Shown: positions 26,605-34,246 of the stretch, piece by piece
How positions within the stretch are numbered: position 1 is the first letter of the stretch
How the letters are laid out: the number at the start of each line of letters is the position of its first letter
Assembly (NCBI RefSeq): GCF_030466625.1
Contig: NZ_JADEVT010000003.1
Coordinates: 186,001 to 250,000 of the forward strand
Direction: 5' to 3'
DNA: 64,000 nucleotides
Source: Nocardioides sp. ChNu-153
GTDB taxonomy: Bacteria; Actinomycetota; Actinomycetes; Propionibacteriales; Nocardioidaceae
The notes under the pieces: model-generated
What the model was told of the DNA's origin: nothing
Database searches by the model: none
Seen by the model: only the letters and a program-made list of their open reading frames with translations
Position numbers and translations under genes: made by a program

Positions 26605-27165
26605 ATGCGCCCCCTGGTCGTCACCGAGTTCATCAGCCTCGACGGCGTCGTCGACTCCCCCGGGGGCGGCGACCACCCGCACGCGGGCTGGACGTTCGCG
26701 GAGGTCCCGTTCGAGGAGGCGGCGTACGAGATCAAGGGCCGCGAGACCGAGGCCGCGACCGCGCTGCTCCTGGGCCGGGTGAGCCACGACGAGTTCGCGC
26801 CGGTGTGGCCGCAGATGGAGGAGTTCGCGGAGTACAACGCGATGCCGAAGTACGTCGTGTCCACCACCCTGGAGGGCTCGCCGTGGAACAACACCCACGT
26901 GCTGCGCTCCCTCGACGAGGTCGCCGCGCTCAAGCAGACCGACGGCGGCGAGATCCACGTGCACGGCAGCGCGACCCTGGCGCAGGGCCTGGCGGCGGCC
27001 GGCCTCGTCGACCGCTACCACCTCCTCACGTTCCCCGTCGTGCTCGGCGGCGGCAAGCGCCTCTTCCCCACCGACGGCCCGGGGGCGACGGCGCCGCTGC
27101 GGCTCGTCGAGCACGCGGCGTACGCCAACGGCGTGCAGCTCTCGGTGCTCGAGGTGCAGCACTGA
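26605..27165 (+). CDS. Dihydrofolate reductase-like (RibD C-terminal) protein
   Basis: A 186-residue member of the RibD_C/dihydrofolate reductase superfamily. PLVVTEFISLDGVVDSPGG, LLLGRVSHDEFAPVW, MPKYVVSTTLEGSPWNNTHVL, IHVHGSATLAQGLAAAGLVDRYHLLTFPVVLGGGKRLF are characteristic of the YyaP/YwjB group of NADPH-dependent reductases. Substrate unknown. AAGGAGAG lies about 5 nt before the ATG; the upstream in-frame GTG/ATG codons lack such a site. Confidence 0.88.
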   Translation: MRPLVVTEFISLDGVVDSPGGGDHPHAGWTFAEVPFEEAAYEIKGRETEAATALLLGRVSHDEFAPVWPQMEEFAEYNAMPKYVVSTTLEGSPWNNTHVLRSLDEVAALKQTDGGEIHVHGSATLAQGLAAAGLVDRYHLLTFPVVLGGGKRLFPTDGPGATAPLRLVEHAAYANGVQLSVLEVQH

Positions 27166-27277
27166 CCGCAGGACGGGCCTGACGCGGCACGAGCCGTTCA
27201 CCTGCGCGTCGCTCGGTGAGAACAGGTCTCACGGAAGCCTCACGGTCGCCTCATCCGGCGCCCCCAGGCTCCTCGTC

Positions 27278-28405
27278 ATGACCACCCTCGCCGCGCCCTC
27301 CGCCGCCGCCGACCGGACCGTCCGCACCCTCGACCCGCGCCGCCTGCGCGCCGCCAAGCTCGCCTACACGACCCGCCACGTGGCGGCCGACGTCGCGACG
27401 AGCGGCACCGGCTACTCGCTCGTGTCGGGGTCCGGCGTCGTCCCCCGCGCCGGGGACGTGGTGCTCGCCCGGGTGACGTCGATCGGCAAGCACACCCGCC
27501 TCGAGGGCCCCGGCTCGCGCCGCCAGCTGCTCTTCCCCGGCGACGAGGTCGTGGTGGCGTACGGCGCGCGCTACGCCCCCGACCAGTTCCTCGCCGAGGT
27601 GCCGGGCGACCTCGGTCCCTGCCACCTCGTCGCGGCCGGCGGCCTCGCGGGCACCGTCGTCGAGCAGCACGCCGCGATCACCGAGGCCACCGCGATCGAG
27701 CCGCTGGGCCTGCTGGCCGACGCCGAGGGCGTCGTGACCCTGGCGCGGACCGCGCCGTACGGCGTGGACGCCCGCGGGCGCCTCGGCGACCGCCCCGCCG
27801 GCGGCCCGCTGGTCGTCGCCGTGCTCGGCACGTCGATGAACTCGGGCAAGTCGACGACCCTTGCGTGCCTCGTCAACGGGCTGACCGCGGCCGGCCTCGT
27901 CGTCTCCGCCGGCAAGGCGACCGGCACGGGCGCGGGCAACGACGCCCACCTGTTCCGCGACGCGGGCGCCACGCGCGTCCTCGACTTCACCGACTTCGGC
28001 CTGCCCAGCACCTACCGCCTGCGTCCCGCCGAGGTGCGCGGGCTGTGGAGCGCGCTCGTCGACGAGCTGGCGCTGGACCGCCCCGACGTGGTCGTCGTCG
28101 AGCTCGCCGACGGGCTCTACCAGGGCGAGACCTCCGCGCTCGTGGCCGACCCGTCGTTCGCGACCGAGGTCGACGCCGTGCTGTTCGCCGCCCAGGACGC
28201 GATGGGCGCGGTCGCCGGCACGACGGTGCTGCGCGAGCACGGCCTGCCGGTGGCCGCCGCGTCGGGTGTCGTCACCTCCAGCCCGCTCGCGACCGGCGAG
28301 ACGCGCCGCGCGCTGGCCGCCGCCGACGTGCCGGTGGTCGGCACGTCCGACCTGTGCGACCCCGCCGTCGCGACGCGCCTCGTGCGCGCCCGCGCCGCGG
28401 CGTGA
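27278..28405 (+). CDS. DUF1611 P-loop protein
   Basis: A 375-residue protein. Residues ~20-170 form a family N-terminal domain; VAVLGTSMNSGKSTTLACLVNGL (about residue 185-205) is a Walker A loop, followed by GKATGTGAGND and VVVVELADGLYQGETSAL, all typical of DUF1611. Some relatives have been reported as D-glutamate N-acetyltransferases (DgcN), but that cannot be transferred here with confidence. CAGGCT lies 7 nt before the ATG. Its stop overlaps the GTG of the next gene, a degenerate ABC protein, so the products probably work together. Confidence 0.8.
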   Translation: MTTLAAPSAAADRTVRTLDPRRLRAAKLAYTTRHVAADVATSGTGYSLVSGSGVVPRAGDVVLARVTSIGKHTRLEGPGSRRQLLFPGDEVVVAYGARYAPDQFLAEVPGDLGPCHLVAAGGLAGTVVEQHAAITEATAIEPLGLLADAEGVVTLARTAPYGVDARGRLGDRPAGGPLVVAVLGTSMNSGKSTTLACLVNGLTAAGLVVSAGKATGTGAGNDAHLFRDAGATRVLDFTDFGLPSTYRLRPAEVRGLWSALVDELALDRPDVVVVELADGLYQGETSALVADPSFATEVDAVLFAAQDAMGAVAGTTVLREHGLPVAAASGVVTSSPLATGETRRALAAADVPVVGTSDLCDPAVATRLVRARAAA

Positions 28406-30045
28406 GCCCCACGACCCGGCCGACGGCGCCGTCCACGGTCCCACCCCCGCGGCTCCCGGCGCTGCTCGTCGGGCGGCGGCGGGGGCTGGTGGGGCTGCTC
28501 GTCGCCACCGCCACGACCCAGGCCGCGCTGACGGTCGCCGTCGCCCTCCTCGTCGGGGCGCTCGTCTCCGCGCCCCCGGGCGGGACGACGCCCGTCGCCG
28601 CCGGGCTCGTCGTCGTGCTCGCCGCGGCGGGGGGCACGGCGTACGGCGCGCGCGTGCTGGCCGAGCGGCTGGGGCAGGACTACGTGCACGAGCTGCGGGG
28701 CCGCCTCGTCGGCGCCGCGCTGCGGGGCGCCGGCGCCCGCTCGCTCGGCATCACGATCGCGCGCACCACCAACGACCTGACGGCGGTGCGGGGCTGGGTC
28801 GCGGAGGGCATCGCGCCGCTCGTGGCCGCGGTGCCGCTCGTCGCGGGCTCGCTCGGCCTGCTGGCGGCGCTGCACCCCCGGCTGGCGCTGGCCGCCGGCG
28901 TACCGCTCGTGCTCCTCGTCTCCGCCCTGCTCGCGGTGACGCCCCACGCCTACGAGCGGGCCGCCGCGCTCCGACGGCAGCGGGGTCGGCTCGCGGGGCG
29001 GGTCACCGACAGCCTCCGCGCCCGCGACGGCATCGTGGCCGCCGGCGGCGAGGAGCGCGAGCTGCGCCGCGTCGCCCGCGACAGCCGGCGGGTCGGTACG
29101 GCGGCCGTCGCCCGCGCGCGCACCGCCGGGCTGCTCCAGGCCGCGTGCCTCGTCGCCGGCGGGGCCACCGCGGCGCTCGTCGTGGCCGTCGCCCGGGCCG
29201 ACGACCTCCCCGCCGGGGTGCTCGCGACCGCGCTGACCGTCACGGGGGCGCTCGCCGCGCCGCTGGCCGGCGTCGGGCGGGTGGCGGAGCTGCGGCAGAA
29301 CTTCCGCGCCGCGCGGCGGGTCGTCGCGCCGCACCTCGGCGAGCCCCCGGGGCCGGGCGGTCCGTCGGCGCCGGCCACCCGGTCGTCGGCCCTGCGCGTC
29401 ACCAGCGACGCCGAGCGCGTGTTCGTGCCCGGGCTGCTCGACGCCCGGCCGGGCGACCGCGTGCGCGTCGTCGGCCCCGACGCCGCGACGACCACCGCGA
29501 CGCTGCTCGGGCTCGTCGCGCCCGAGCCGGGCCACGAGGTCGTCGTGGACGGGTGGGACTGCGGCCGGGTCGCCCCCGCCGTGCGCCGGCGGCTCGTCGG
29601 GCTGGCGGCCCACGACGTACCGCTCGAGCGGGGGACGCTCGCGCGGGCCGTGCGCTACCGCCGCCCGGACGCCGACGACGACGCCGTCACCGCGGCCCTC
29701 ACCGCCGCGGGGCTCGACCCCGTGCTCGCGCGGCTGCCCCGGGGGGCGCGCACCGAGCTGCGCCGCGGCGGCCACCCCCTGACCCCCGCCGAGGTCGCCC
29801 GGGTGAAGGTGGCGCGGGCGGCGCTCGGCGCCCCCGTGCTGCTGGTCCTCGACCGCATCGACGCCGCGCTCGACGCCGAGGGCCGCCGCCACCTGCGGGC
29901 CCTCGTCGCCGCGCACCCGGGCGTCGTCGTGTTCGTCTCGGACACCCCCGAGGAGGTCGCGCCGGGCTACCGCACCGTCGAGCTCGACGCGGAGGGGGGA
30001 AGCGTTCGCGCCGGGACCGCCAGGGTCGCCGGCGCCGCGCCCTGA
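28402..30045 (+). CDS. ABC exporter-like protein with degenerate nucleotide-binding domain
   Basis: A 547-residue half-transporter layout: six helices (residues ~25-320, with the cytoplasmic-loop sequence ITIARTTNDLTAVRGWVAEG typical of exporters), then an NBD-like domain. Its ATPase motifs are lost: the Walker A position reads VVGPDAATTTATLLG with no GKS/T, the signature reads RRGGHPLTPAEVARVK instead of LSGGQ, Walker B reads LLVLDRIDAALD with the catalytic Glu replaced, and the H-switch position reads FVSDTPE. It is therefore probably an inactive or partner-dependent ABC protein. Coupled by GTGA to the DUF1611 gene. Confidence 0.75.
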   Translation: MSPTTRPTAPSTVPPPRLPALLVGRRRGLVGLLVATATTQAALTVAVALLVGALVSAPPGGTTPVAAGLVVVLAAAGGTAYGARVLAERLGQDYVHELRGRLVGAALRGAGARSLGITIARTTNDLTAVRGWVAEGIAPLVAAVPLVAGSLGLLAALHPRLALAAGVPLVLLVSALLAVTPHAYERAAALRRQRGRLAGRVTDSLRARDGIVAAGGEERELRRVARDSRRVGTAAVARARTAGLLQAACLVAGGATAALVVAVARADDLPAGVLATALTVTGALAAPLAGVGRVAELRQNFRAARRVVAPHLGEPPGPGGPSAPATRSSALRVTSDAERVFVPGLLDARPGDRVRVVGPDAATTTATLLGLVAPEPGHEVVVDGWDCGRVAPAVRRRLVGLAAHDVPLERGTLARAVRYRRPDADDDAVTAALTAAGLDPVLARLPRGARTELRRGGHPLTPAEVARVKVARAALGAPVLLVLDRIDAALDAEGRRHLRALVAAHPGVVVFVSDTPEEVAPGYRTVELDAEGGSVRAGTARVAGAAP

Positions 30046-30695
30046 CCCTGCGCCGCCCCGGCGCGGTCGGCCGCGAGCAGCAGCAGGCCCACCGCGGCCA
30101 GGACGCCGTGGGCGACGCGCCCCCCGGGCGGCAGGAAGAACTGCGGGAGGTACGTCGCCAGCGCCACCGCCGTCAGCACCAGGCCGGCACCGGCGAGGGG
30201 GCCGGGGCTGCGCCGTACCGCGACGACGACCAGCCGCGCCCCCGCCACCGCCAGCGCCACCCAGCCCAGCGCGAAGAGCGTCACCGCGACGGGCTCGTAG
30301 CGGAACAGGTCGGCCGCACCGTCACCCGCGCTCAGCACCGCCGCGTCGCCGGTCTCGACGACCCGGCGACCGACCGCGTGCAGCCCGTAGGCCTCGGCGC
30401 CGTAGTAGGGCAGGAGCAGCGCCGTGGCGACGACCGTCGCCCGGTGCGCGGCCCGGTCGACGGCCGACAACCCGGCCGCGACGAGCACGAGACCCGCCAT
30501 GGCGAGCACGTGGGCCCACAGCCAGGCCGGCCGGGCGTAGAGCTCCGCGGCCGCGAGGCCGTCCTCGACCGCAGAACCGCGCAACGCGGGGTACGCCGCG
30601 AGCGCGGCAGCGGCGAGGGCGAGGAGTGCTGCGGGGCCGGCGGATCGTGCGGGCAGCCCGGCGTTCGGTCCGGCAGTAGGCGGGTCGGGCTCCAT
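29967..30695 (-). CDS. Polytopic membrane protein of unknown function
   Basis: A 242-residue protein with about six helices (LLALAAAALAAYPALRG, LWAHVLAMAGLVLVAAGLSAV, ATVVATALLLPYYGAEAYGLHAVG, VAVTLFALGWVALAVAGARL, and two more). No family was recognised. GGAGG lies 4-5 nt before ATG 30695. The last ~26 codons overlap the 3' end of the convergent ABC gene by 79 bp, an unusual arrangement. Divergent from a TetR gene that may control it. Confidence 0.7.
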   Translation of the reverse strand: MEPDPPTAGPNAGLPARSAGPAALLALAAAALAAYPALRGSAVEDGLAAAELYARPAWLWAHVLAMAGLVLVAAGLSAVDRAAHRATVVATALLLPYYGAEAYGLHAVGRRVVETGDAAVLSAGDGAADLFRYEPVAVTLFALGWVALAVAGARLVVVAVRRSPGPLAGAGLVLTAVALATYLPQFFLPPGGRVAHGVLAAVGLLLLAADRAGAAQGQGAAPATLAVPARTLPPSASSSTVR

Positions 30696-30710
30696 GGGTC
30701 CTCCGGATGT

Positions 30711-30794
30711 GAGCGGTGCTCTCTGAATGCGTCCAGCGTGACGCAGACCCATCTCGATTGCAAGAGCGGCGCTCACATTTGTCACGGGCGCTCA
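30711..30794. promoter_or_regulatory. TetR/membrane-protein divergent control region
   Basis: Two copies of GAGCGGYGCTC (30711-30721 and 30764-30774) and a half site GCGCTCAC near 30787-30794 lie between the divergent starts. The inverted repeat GCGTC (30729-30733), CAGCGT, GACGC (30740-30744) matches the one before the TetR gene at 10544. These are good candidates for operators of the adjacent TetR. Confidence 0.5.
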
Positions 30795-30805
30795 CTCCTG
30801 CCACG

Positions 30806-31492
30806 ATGCGGCGGATGAGCGAGCGCCGCACCCCCCGCCAGATCGCCCGCGAGGAGACGCTGGTGCGGATCAAGACGATCGCCCTGGCCCAGCTGGCCGC
30901 CGAGGGGGCGCCAGGCCTGTCGCTGCGCGCGATCGCGCGGGAGCTCGAGGTCGTCTCGAGCGCGGTGTACCGCTACTTCTCGGGACGTGACGAGCTGTTG
31001 ACCGCCCTCATCGTCGACGCGTACGGCGACCTCGCCGCCCGGCTGGAGGCGGCTGGCTCCGGGCGGGGGTCCGCCCGCGCGCGGTGGACGGCGACCTGCG
31101 ACGGGCTGCGCGCGTGGGCCGTGGCGGAGCCCCACCGCTTCGCGCTCGTGTACGGCTCGGCCATCCCGGGCTACCGCGCGCCGGCGACCACGATCGAGCC
31201 GGCCGCGCGGGTGGTCCGGGCGTTCGCGGCCGCCGTACCCCCGTCGGCCCGGCGGGCCGCGAACGACGACCACGCGGTGTCGCGCACGCTGGCGCCCCAG
31301 CTCGCCGGCACCGCCGAGGTGCTCGACCTCGACCTGGAGCCGCCGGTGGTGCTGTGGCTCGTCGGGGCGTTCGCCCGGGTGCTCGGGGCGCTGACCCTGG
31401 AGCTGAACGGCCACCTGGTCGGGGGCTTCGAGCCCGCCGACGATCTCTTCGAGGCCCTCGTTGCGGCGGAGGCGGCCGCCCTCGCCTGGTGA
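30806..31492 (+). CDS. TetR-family regulator with C-terminal TetR_C-like domain
   Basis: A 228-residue regulator. The DNA-binding region is IKTIALAQLAAEGAPGLSLRAIARELEVVSSAVYRYFSGRDELLTALIVDAY; the C-terminal domain (WTATCDGLRAWAVAEPHRFALVYGSAIPGYRAP) is the WHG-type seen in many actinobacterial TetRs. The ATG at 30815 (MSERRTPRQ) is an equally good start. Predicted to control the divergent membrane protein. Ligand unknown. Confidence 0.88.
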   Translation: MRRMSERRTPRQIAREETLVRIKTIALAQLAAEGAPGLSLRAIARELEVVSSAVYRYFSGRDELLTALIVDAYGDLAARLEAAGSGRGSARARWTATCDGLRAWAVAEPHRFALVYGSAIPGYRAPATTIEPAARVVRAFAAAVPPSARRAANDDHAVSRTLAPQLAGTAEVLDLDLEPPVVLWLVGAFARVLGALTLELNGHLVGGFEPADDLFEALVAAEAAALAW

Positions 31493-31527
31493 GCCGGCGT
31501 CGGCGGCGGGCGTGGCAGGCTCGGGGG

Positions 31528-31875
31528 GTGAGCGGTACGACGGACGCGCTGCGGGCGGAGCGGGCCGCCGTGCTCGCGCGCATCGAGCGCCTGCGCGTCG
31601 ACCACGCCGGGTTCGTCGCCGCCAGCCGCGACAGCAACGCCGACGACGAGCACGACCCCGAGGGCGCCACCATCGCCTTCGAGCGCGCCCAGGTCGAGGC
31701 GCTGCTGCGCGAGGCCGAGCGCCGCCTGGCCGACGTCGACGCGGCGCTCGAGCGTGCCGGCACCGGCGGCTACGGCACGTGCACCGTCTGCGGGCGCCCC
31801 ATCGACCCCGCCCGCCTCGAGGTGCGGCCCTCCGCGACGACCTGCGTCGCCTGCGCCCCGGCGCGCCGGCGCTAG
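31528..31875 (+). CDS. TraR/DksA C4 zinc-finger protein
   Basis: A 115-residue DksA/TraR-like protein: an N-terminal coiled coil (LRAERAAVLARIERLRVDHAGFVAASRDSN), an acidic DDEHDPEGATIAFER segment, then LADVDAALERAGTGGYGTCTVCGRPIDPARLEVRPSATTCVACAP with four zinc-binding Cys. Such proteins may bind RNA polymerase. A CAGGCT box lies 6 nt before the GTG. Its TAG stop shares the CTAG tetramer with the stop of the convergent gene. Confidence 0.88.
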   Translation: MSGTTDALRAERAAVLARIERLRVDHAGFVAASRDSNADDEHDPEGATIAFERAQVEALLREAERRLADVDAALERAGTGGYGTCTVCGRPIDPARLEVRPSATTCVACAPARRR

Positions 31876-32318
31876 GTCCGCTTCCTCCCGCGCGGCGTCT
31901 CCACGGCCCAGACGTTGCCCCACGGGTCGATCTCGAGGCGCACCCGCCGCTCGGCGGGGGTCGAGAGCGTCGAGGCCAGCCAGACGATCGCCCACAGGCC
32001 GGCGGTGAGGAGCGTCAGGACCGCGTGCCACCCGTGCGAGACGCGGCCGGGATAGCCGAGGACCGCCCACAGGTGGTCCCGCTCGCGCACCACCGCGCCG
32101 GCGAGCACCTCCTCCGACACGGCCTGGCGCAGCAGCGCCTCGCGGCGGGACGGCTCGAGGGACGGGCCGGCGTCGGGGCGCTCCGAGCGGCGCAGGGCAG
32201 CAGGATCCCGCGCGTACACCGCCGGCACCCACGAGCGGCCCGACCACCGCGTCCACCGGCGTCGTCGTTGCTCCCAGCGGAGGTCGCCCACCGCCCGCGG
32301 CGCCGTCGTCGTGCTCAT
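31872..32318 (-). CDS. Hypothetical protein with one membrane hairpin
   Basis: A 148-residue protein: a basic N-terminus (DLRWEQRRRRWTRWSGRSWVPAVYARDP), an acidic helical middle, a hydrophobic stretch HGWHAVLTLLTAGLWAIVWLAS and a basic tail. The Trp/Arg N-terminus recalls DUF2510-like tails but the match is weak. TACCGT ends 6 nt before the ATG, suggesting a leaderless message. Function unknown. Confidence 0.65.
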   Translation of the reverse strand: MSTTTAPRAVGDLRWEQRRRRWTRWSGRSWVPAVYARDPAALRRSERPDAGPSLEPSRREALLRQAVSEEVLAGAVVRERDHLWAVLGYPGRVSHGWHAVLTLLTAGLWAIVWLASTLSTPAERRVRLEIDPWGNVWAVETPRGRKRT

Positions 32319-32372
32319 GGCGGCACGGTAGGGCCGGCGCCCGGCTCGCGTCCGGCATTCCGAGGACCCCGC

Positions 32373-32404
32373 TTGACCTTGACGCAACGTCAACCCCCGA
32401 AGGT
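32373..32404 (+). promoter_or_regulatory. MFS promoter with MerR-like spacer palindrome
   Basis: TTGACC (32373-32378) and a weak -10 GAAGGT (32399-32404) are 20 nt apart, and the palindrome TTGACG-CAA-CGTCAA (32379-32393) fills the spacer. Long spacers with an internal palindrome are typical of MerR-activated promoters. No merR gene is adjacent. Confidence 0.4.
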
Positions 32405-32410
32405 GGCCCC

Positions 32411-33655
32411 ATGACCACCAGCACCCCGCGGCCCGTCGCGGTGCCGTTGTACGTCGGTGGGGCGGCGCTGTCGCTCTTCGGCAACTCGGCGATCTCCATC
32501 GTCCTGCCGTGGCTCGTCATCAGCACGACGGGCGATCTCTCGTCGGCGGGCGTCGTGGCGGCCGCCTCGGGCATCGCGGCGGTCCCCGCCACCTTCCTCG
32601 CGGGCCAGCTCGTCGACCGCCTCGGGGCGCGGCGGGTCGCGGTGGTGGCCGACCTCGGCAGCGCGACGGCCGTGGCGTCCCTCGCGGTGGTCGACTGGCT
32701 CTGGGGCCTCGACCTGGTCTGGTTCATCGCGCTCGGCGTGGCCGGGGCGGTCTTCGACGTGCCGGGCATGGGCGCGCGGCAGGCCCTGCTCGCCGGCGTC
32801 GCGCAGGTCTCCGGGGTCCGCACCGACCGCGTCGCGGCGATCTACCAGGGCGCGTTCTCCCTGGCCTTCCTCGCCGGCCCGGCCCTCGCCGGCGTGCTGC
32901 TGGCCTGGTGGGACCCCGTCGACGTCGTCTGGTTCACCGCCGCCTGCTCGGCCGGCGCCGCCCTGCTCACCCGCCTCGTGCCCGTCGCCGCGGCGCCCCC
33001 GATCGCGGCGGAGGACGCCGGGCTCAGCGGCCTGGGTGTCCTCCTGCGCAGCCGCGCGCTCGTCGCCGCCGTGGTCATCGGCTTCGCCTCCGCCTTCGTC
33101 TTCTCGCCGCTGCTCGCCGTCGTGCTGCCGGGCCACTTCACGCGGCTCGACGCGCCGGGCCTGCTGGGGGCGAGCATGTCGGCGTACGCCGTGGGGTCGC
33201 TCGTGGGCGCGGCCGGCTACGCCCTGGTGACGCGGCGCTCCCGACGCCTCGCCTACGTGCTGGGCCTGGTCGTCATGAGCGCGGGCGCCTGGCTGGTCGC
33301 GCCGCTGGGCGCGGGCGGGTTCGTCATGGCCGGCATGGCCGCGATGGGCCTGGGCGGTGGGCTCTTCGGGCCCGTCTGGAACGTCTACATCGCCGAGAGC
33401 GTGCCGGCCCACGTGCGCGGCCGGGCCCTGTCGTGGCTCAACGCCACCAGCCTCGTCGCCGGGCCGCTCGGGCTCGGCGCGCTCGCCCTGCTCCTCGACG
33501 GCACGGGCGACCTCGGCCTCGCGGCCGTGCTCGTCGCAGCCACCTGGACGCTCGCCGCCACGTGGGCCGTGCTCAGCCGCGGTGGGCGGGAGCTCTCGGG
33601 CCCGGCGCCCGCCGTACCGGCCGACCAGCCCGGGCTCGAACGCGACTCGTGGTAG
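32411..33655 (+). CDS. MFS transporter
   Basis: A 414-residue major facilitator with 12 predicted helices. Motif A-like AGQLVDRLGARRVAVVADLGSA lies after helix 2; the halves are joined by a cytoplasmic loop near residue 195. Substrate cannot be told; drug-efflux-like. The last codons (APAVPADQPGLERDSW) carry a dispersed CCGCCGTACC motif (33609), and the stop codon lies inside hairpin B. ATG start 11 nt after AAGG. Confidence 0.85.
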   Translation: MTTSTPRPVAVPLYVGGAALSLFGNSAISIVLPWLVISTTGDLSSAGVVAAASGIAAVPATFLAGQLVDRLGARRVAVVADLGSATAVASLAVVDWLWGLDLVWFIALGVAGAVFDVPGMGARQALLAGVAQVSGVRTDRVAAIYQGAFSLAFLAGPALAGVLLAWWDPVDVVWFTAACSAGAALLTRLVPVAAAPPIAAEDAGLSGLGVLLRSRALVAAVVIGFASAFVFSPLLAVVLPGHFTRLDAPGLLGASMSAYAVGSLVGAAGYALVTRRSRRLAYVLGLVVMSAGAWLVAPLGAGGFVMAGMAAMGLGGGLFGPVWNVYIAESVPAHVRGRALSWLNATSLVAGPLGLGALALLLDGTGDLGLAAVLVAATWTLAATWAVLSRGGRELSGPAPAVPADQPGLERDSW

Positions 33656-33688
33656 CAGCGCCACGGAATCCCTGGCGCTCCTCCCACG
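33648..33688. repeat. Imperfect hairpin, copy B of the dispersed family
   Basis: 16-nt arms (33648-33663, 33673-33688) with two mismatches around the loop CGGAATCCC, which is the reverse complement of copy A's loop, so B is A inverted. It contains the stop codon of the MFS gene and lies 31 nt before the stop of the convergent GNAT gene. A terminator role is plausible. Confidence 0.8.
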
Positions 33689-33718
33689 AACCGGGGCCGG
33701 GGACGGTCCGCTCCCGGC

Positions 33719-34246
33719 TCACGGCGCCGGCAGGTCGATCTCGAAGTAGTACGACGTGACGTCGGGCCCGCGCCGCTCGTGCCGGTCGAACCCGACCGAC
33801 TCGTAGAGCGCGACGGCGGCCTCGTCGGCGCTGGTGGTGGTGAGGTCGAGGTACGTCGCGCCCCGCTCGTGCGCGTGGGCCATCGCCGCCCGCAGGAGCA
33901 CCCGCCCGTGCCCGCGACCGCGCAGCGACGGCACCACGTAGAGCTCCGCCAGGTAGGCCTCGTCGGCGTCCTCCCACAGCGACGGCCGCAGCCGCAGCAG
34001 GGCCAGCCCGTGCGGGCCGGGCGGGCCGGGCGGGCCGGGCTCGTGCGCGTCTCCCGCCCCGGCGCCGTCCACCTCGAGCAGCACCACCGCCGTGTCGTCG
34101 CCCAGCAGCGCGCGGACGCGGTCGGCGAGCCAGTCCTGGGCGGGCGCGGGATCGTCGTACTCCGCGTTGAAGGCCCGCAGCAGCCGCGCGACGTCGGCGG
34201 CGTCGCCGGGGCCGGCCACCCGGGTGCGCGCGGCGCCCGGGCGCAT
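33719..34246 (-). CDS. GNAT N-acetyltransferase
   Basis: A 175-residue acetyltransferase: TRVAGPGDAADVARLLRAFNAEY, AYLAELYVVPSLRGRGHGRVLLRAAMAHAHERGATYLDLTTTSADEAAVALYESVGFDRHE. The acetyl-CoA loop is RGRGHGR. A Gly/Pro insert (GPPGPPGPHG) lies between beta strands, encoded by a short GC repeat. The start overlaps the stop of the DUF2236 gene (ATGA), so the two are coupled. Substrate unknown. Confidence 0.88.
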   Translation of the reverse strand: MRPGAARTRVAGPGDAADVARLLRAFNAEYDDPAPAQDWLADRVRALLGDDTAVVLLEVDGAGAGDAHEPGPPGPPGPHGLALLRLRPSLWEDADEAYLAELYVVPSLRGRGHGRVLLRAAMAHAHERGATYLDLTTTSADEAAVALYESVGFDRHERRGPDVTSYYFEIDLPAP

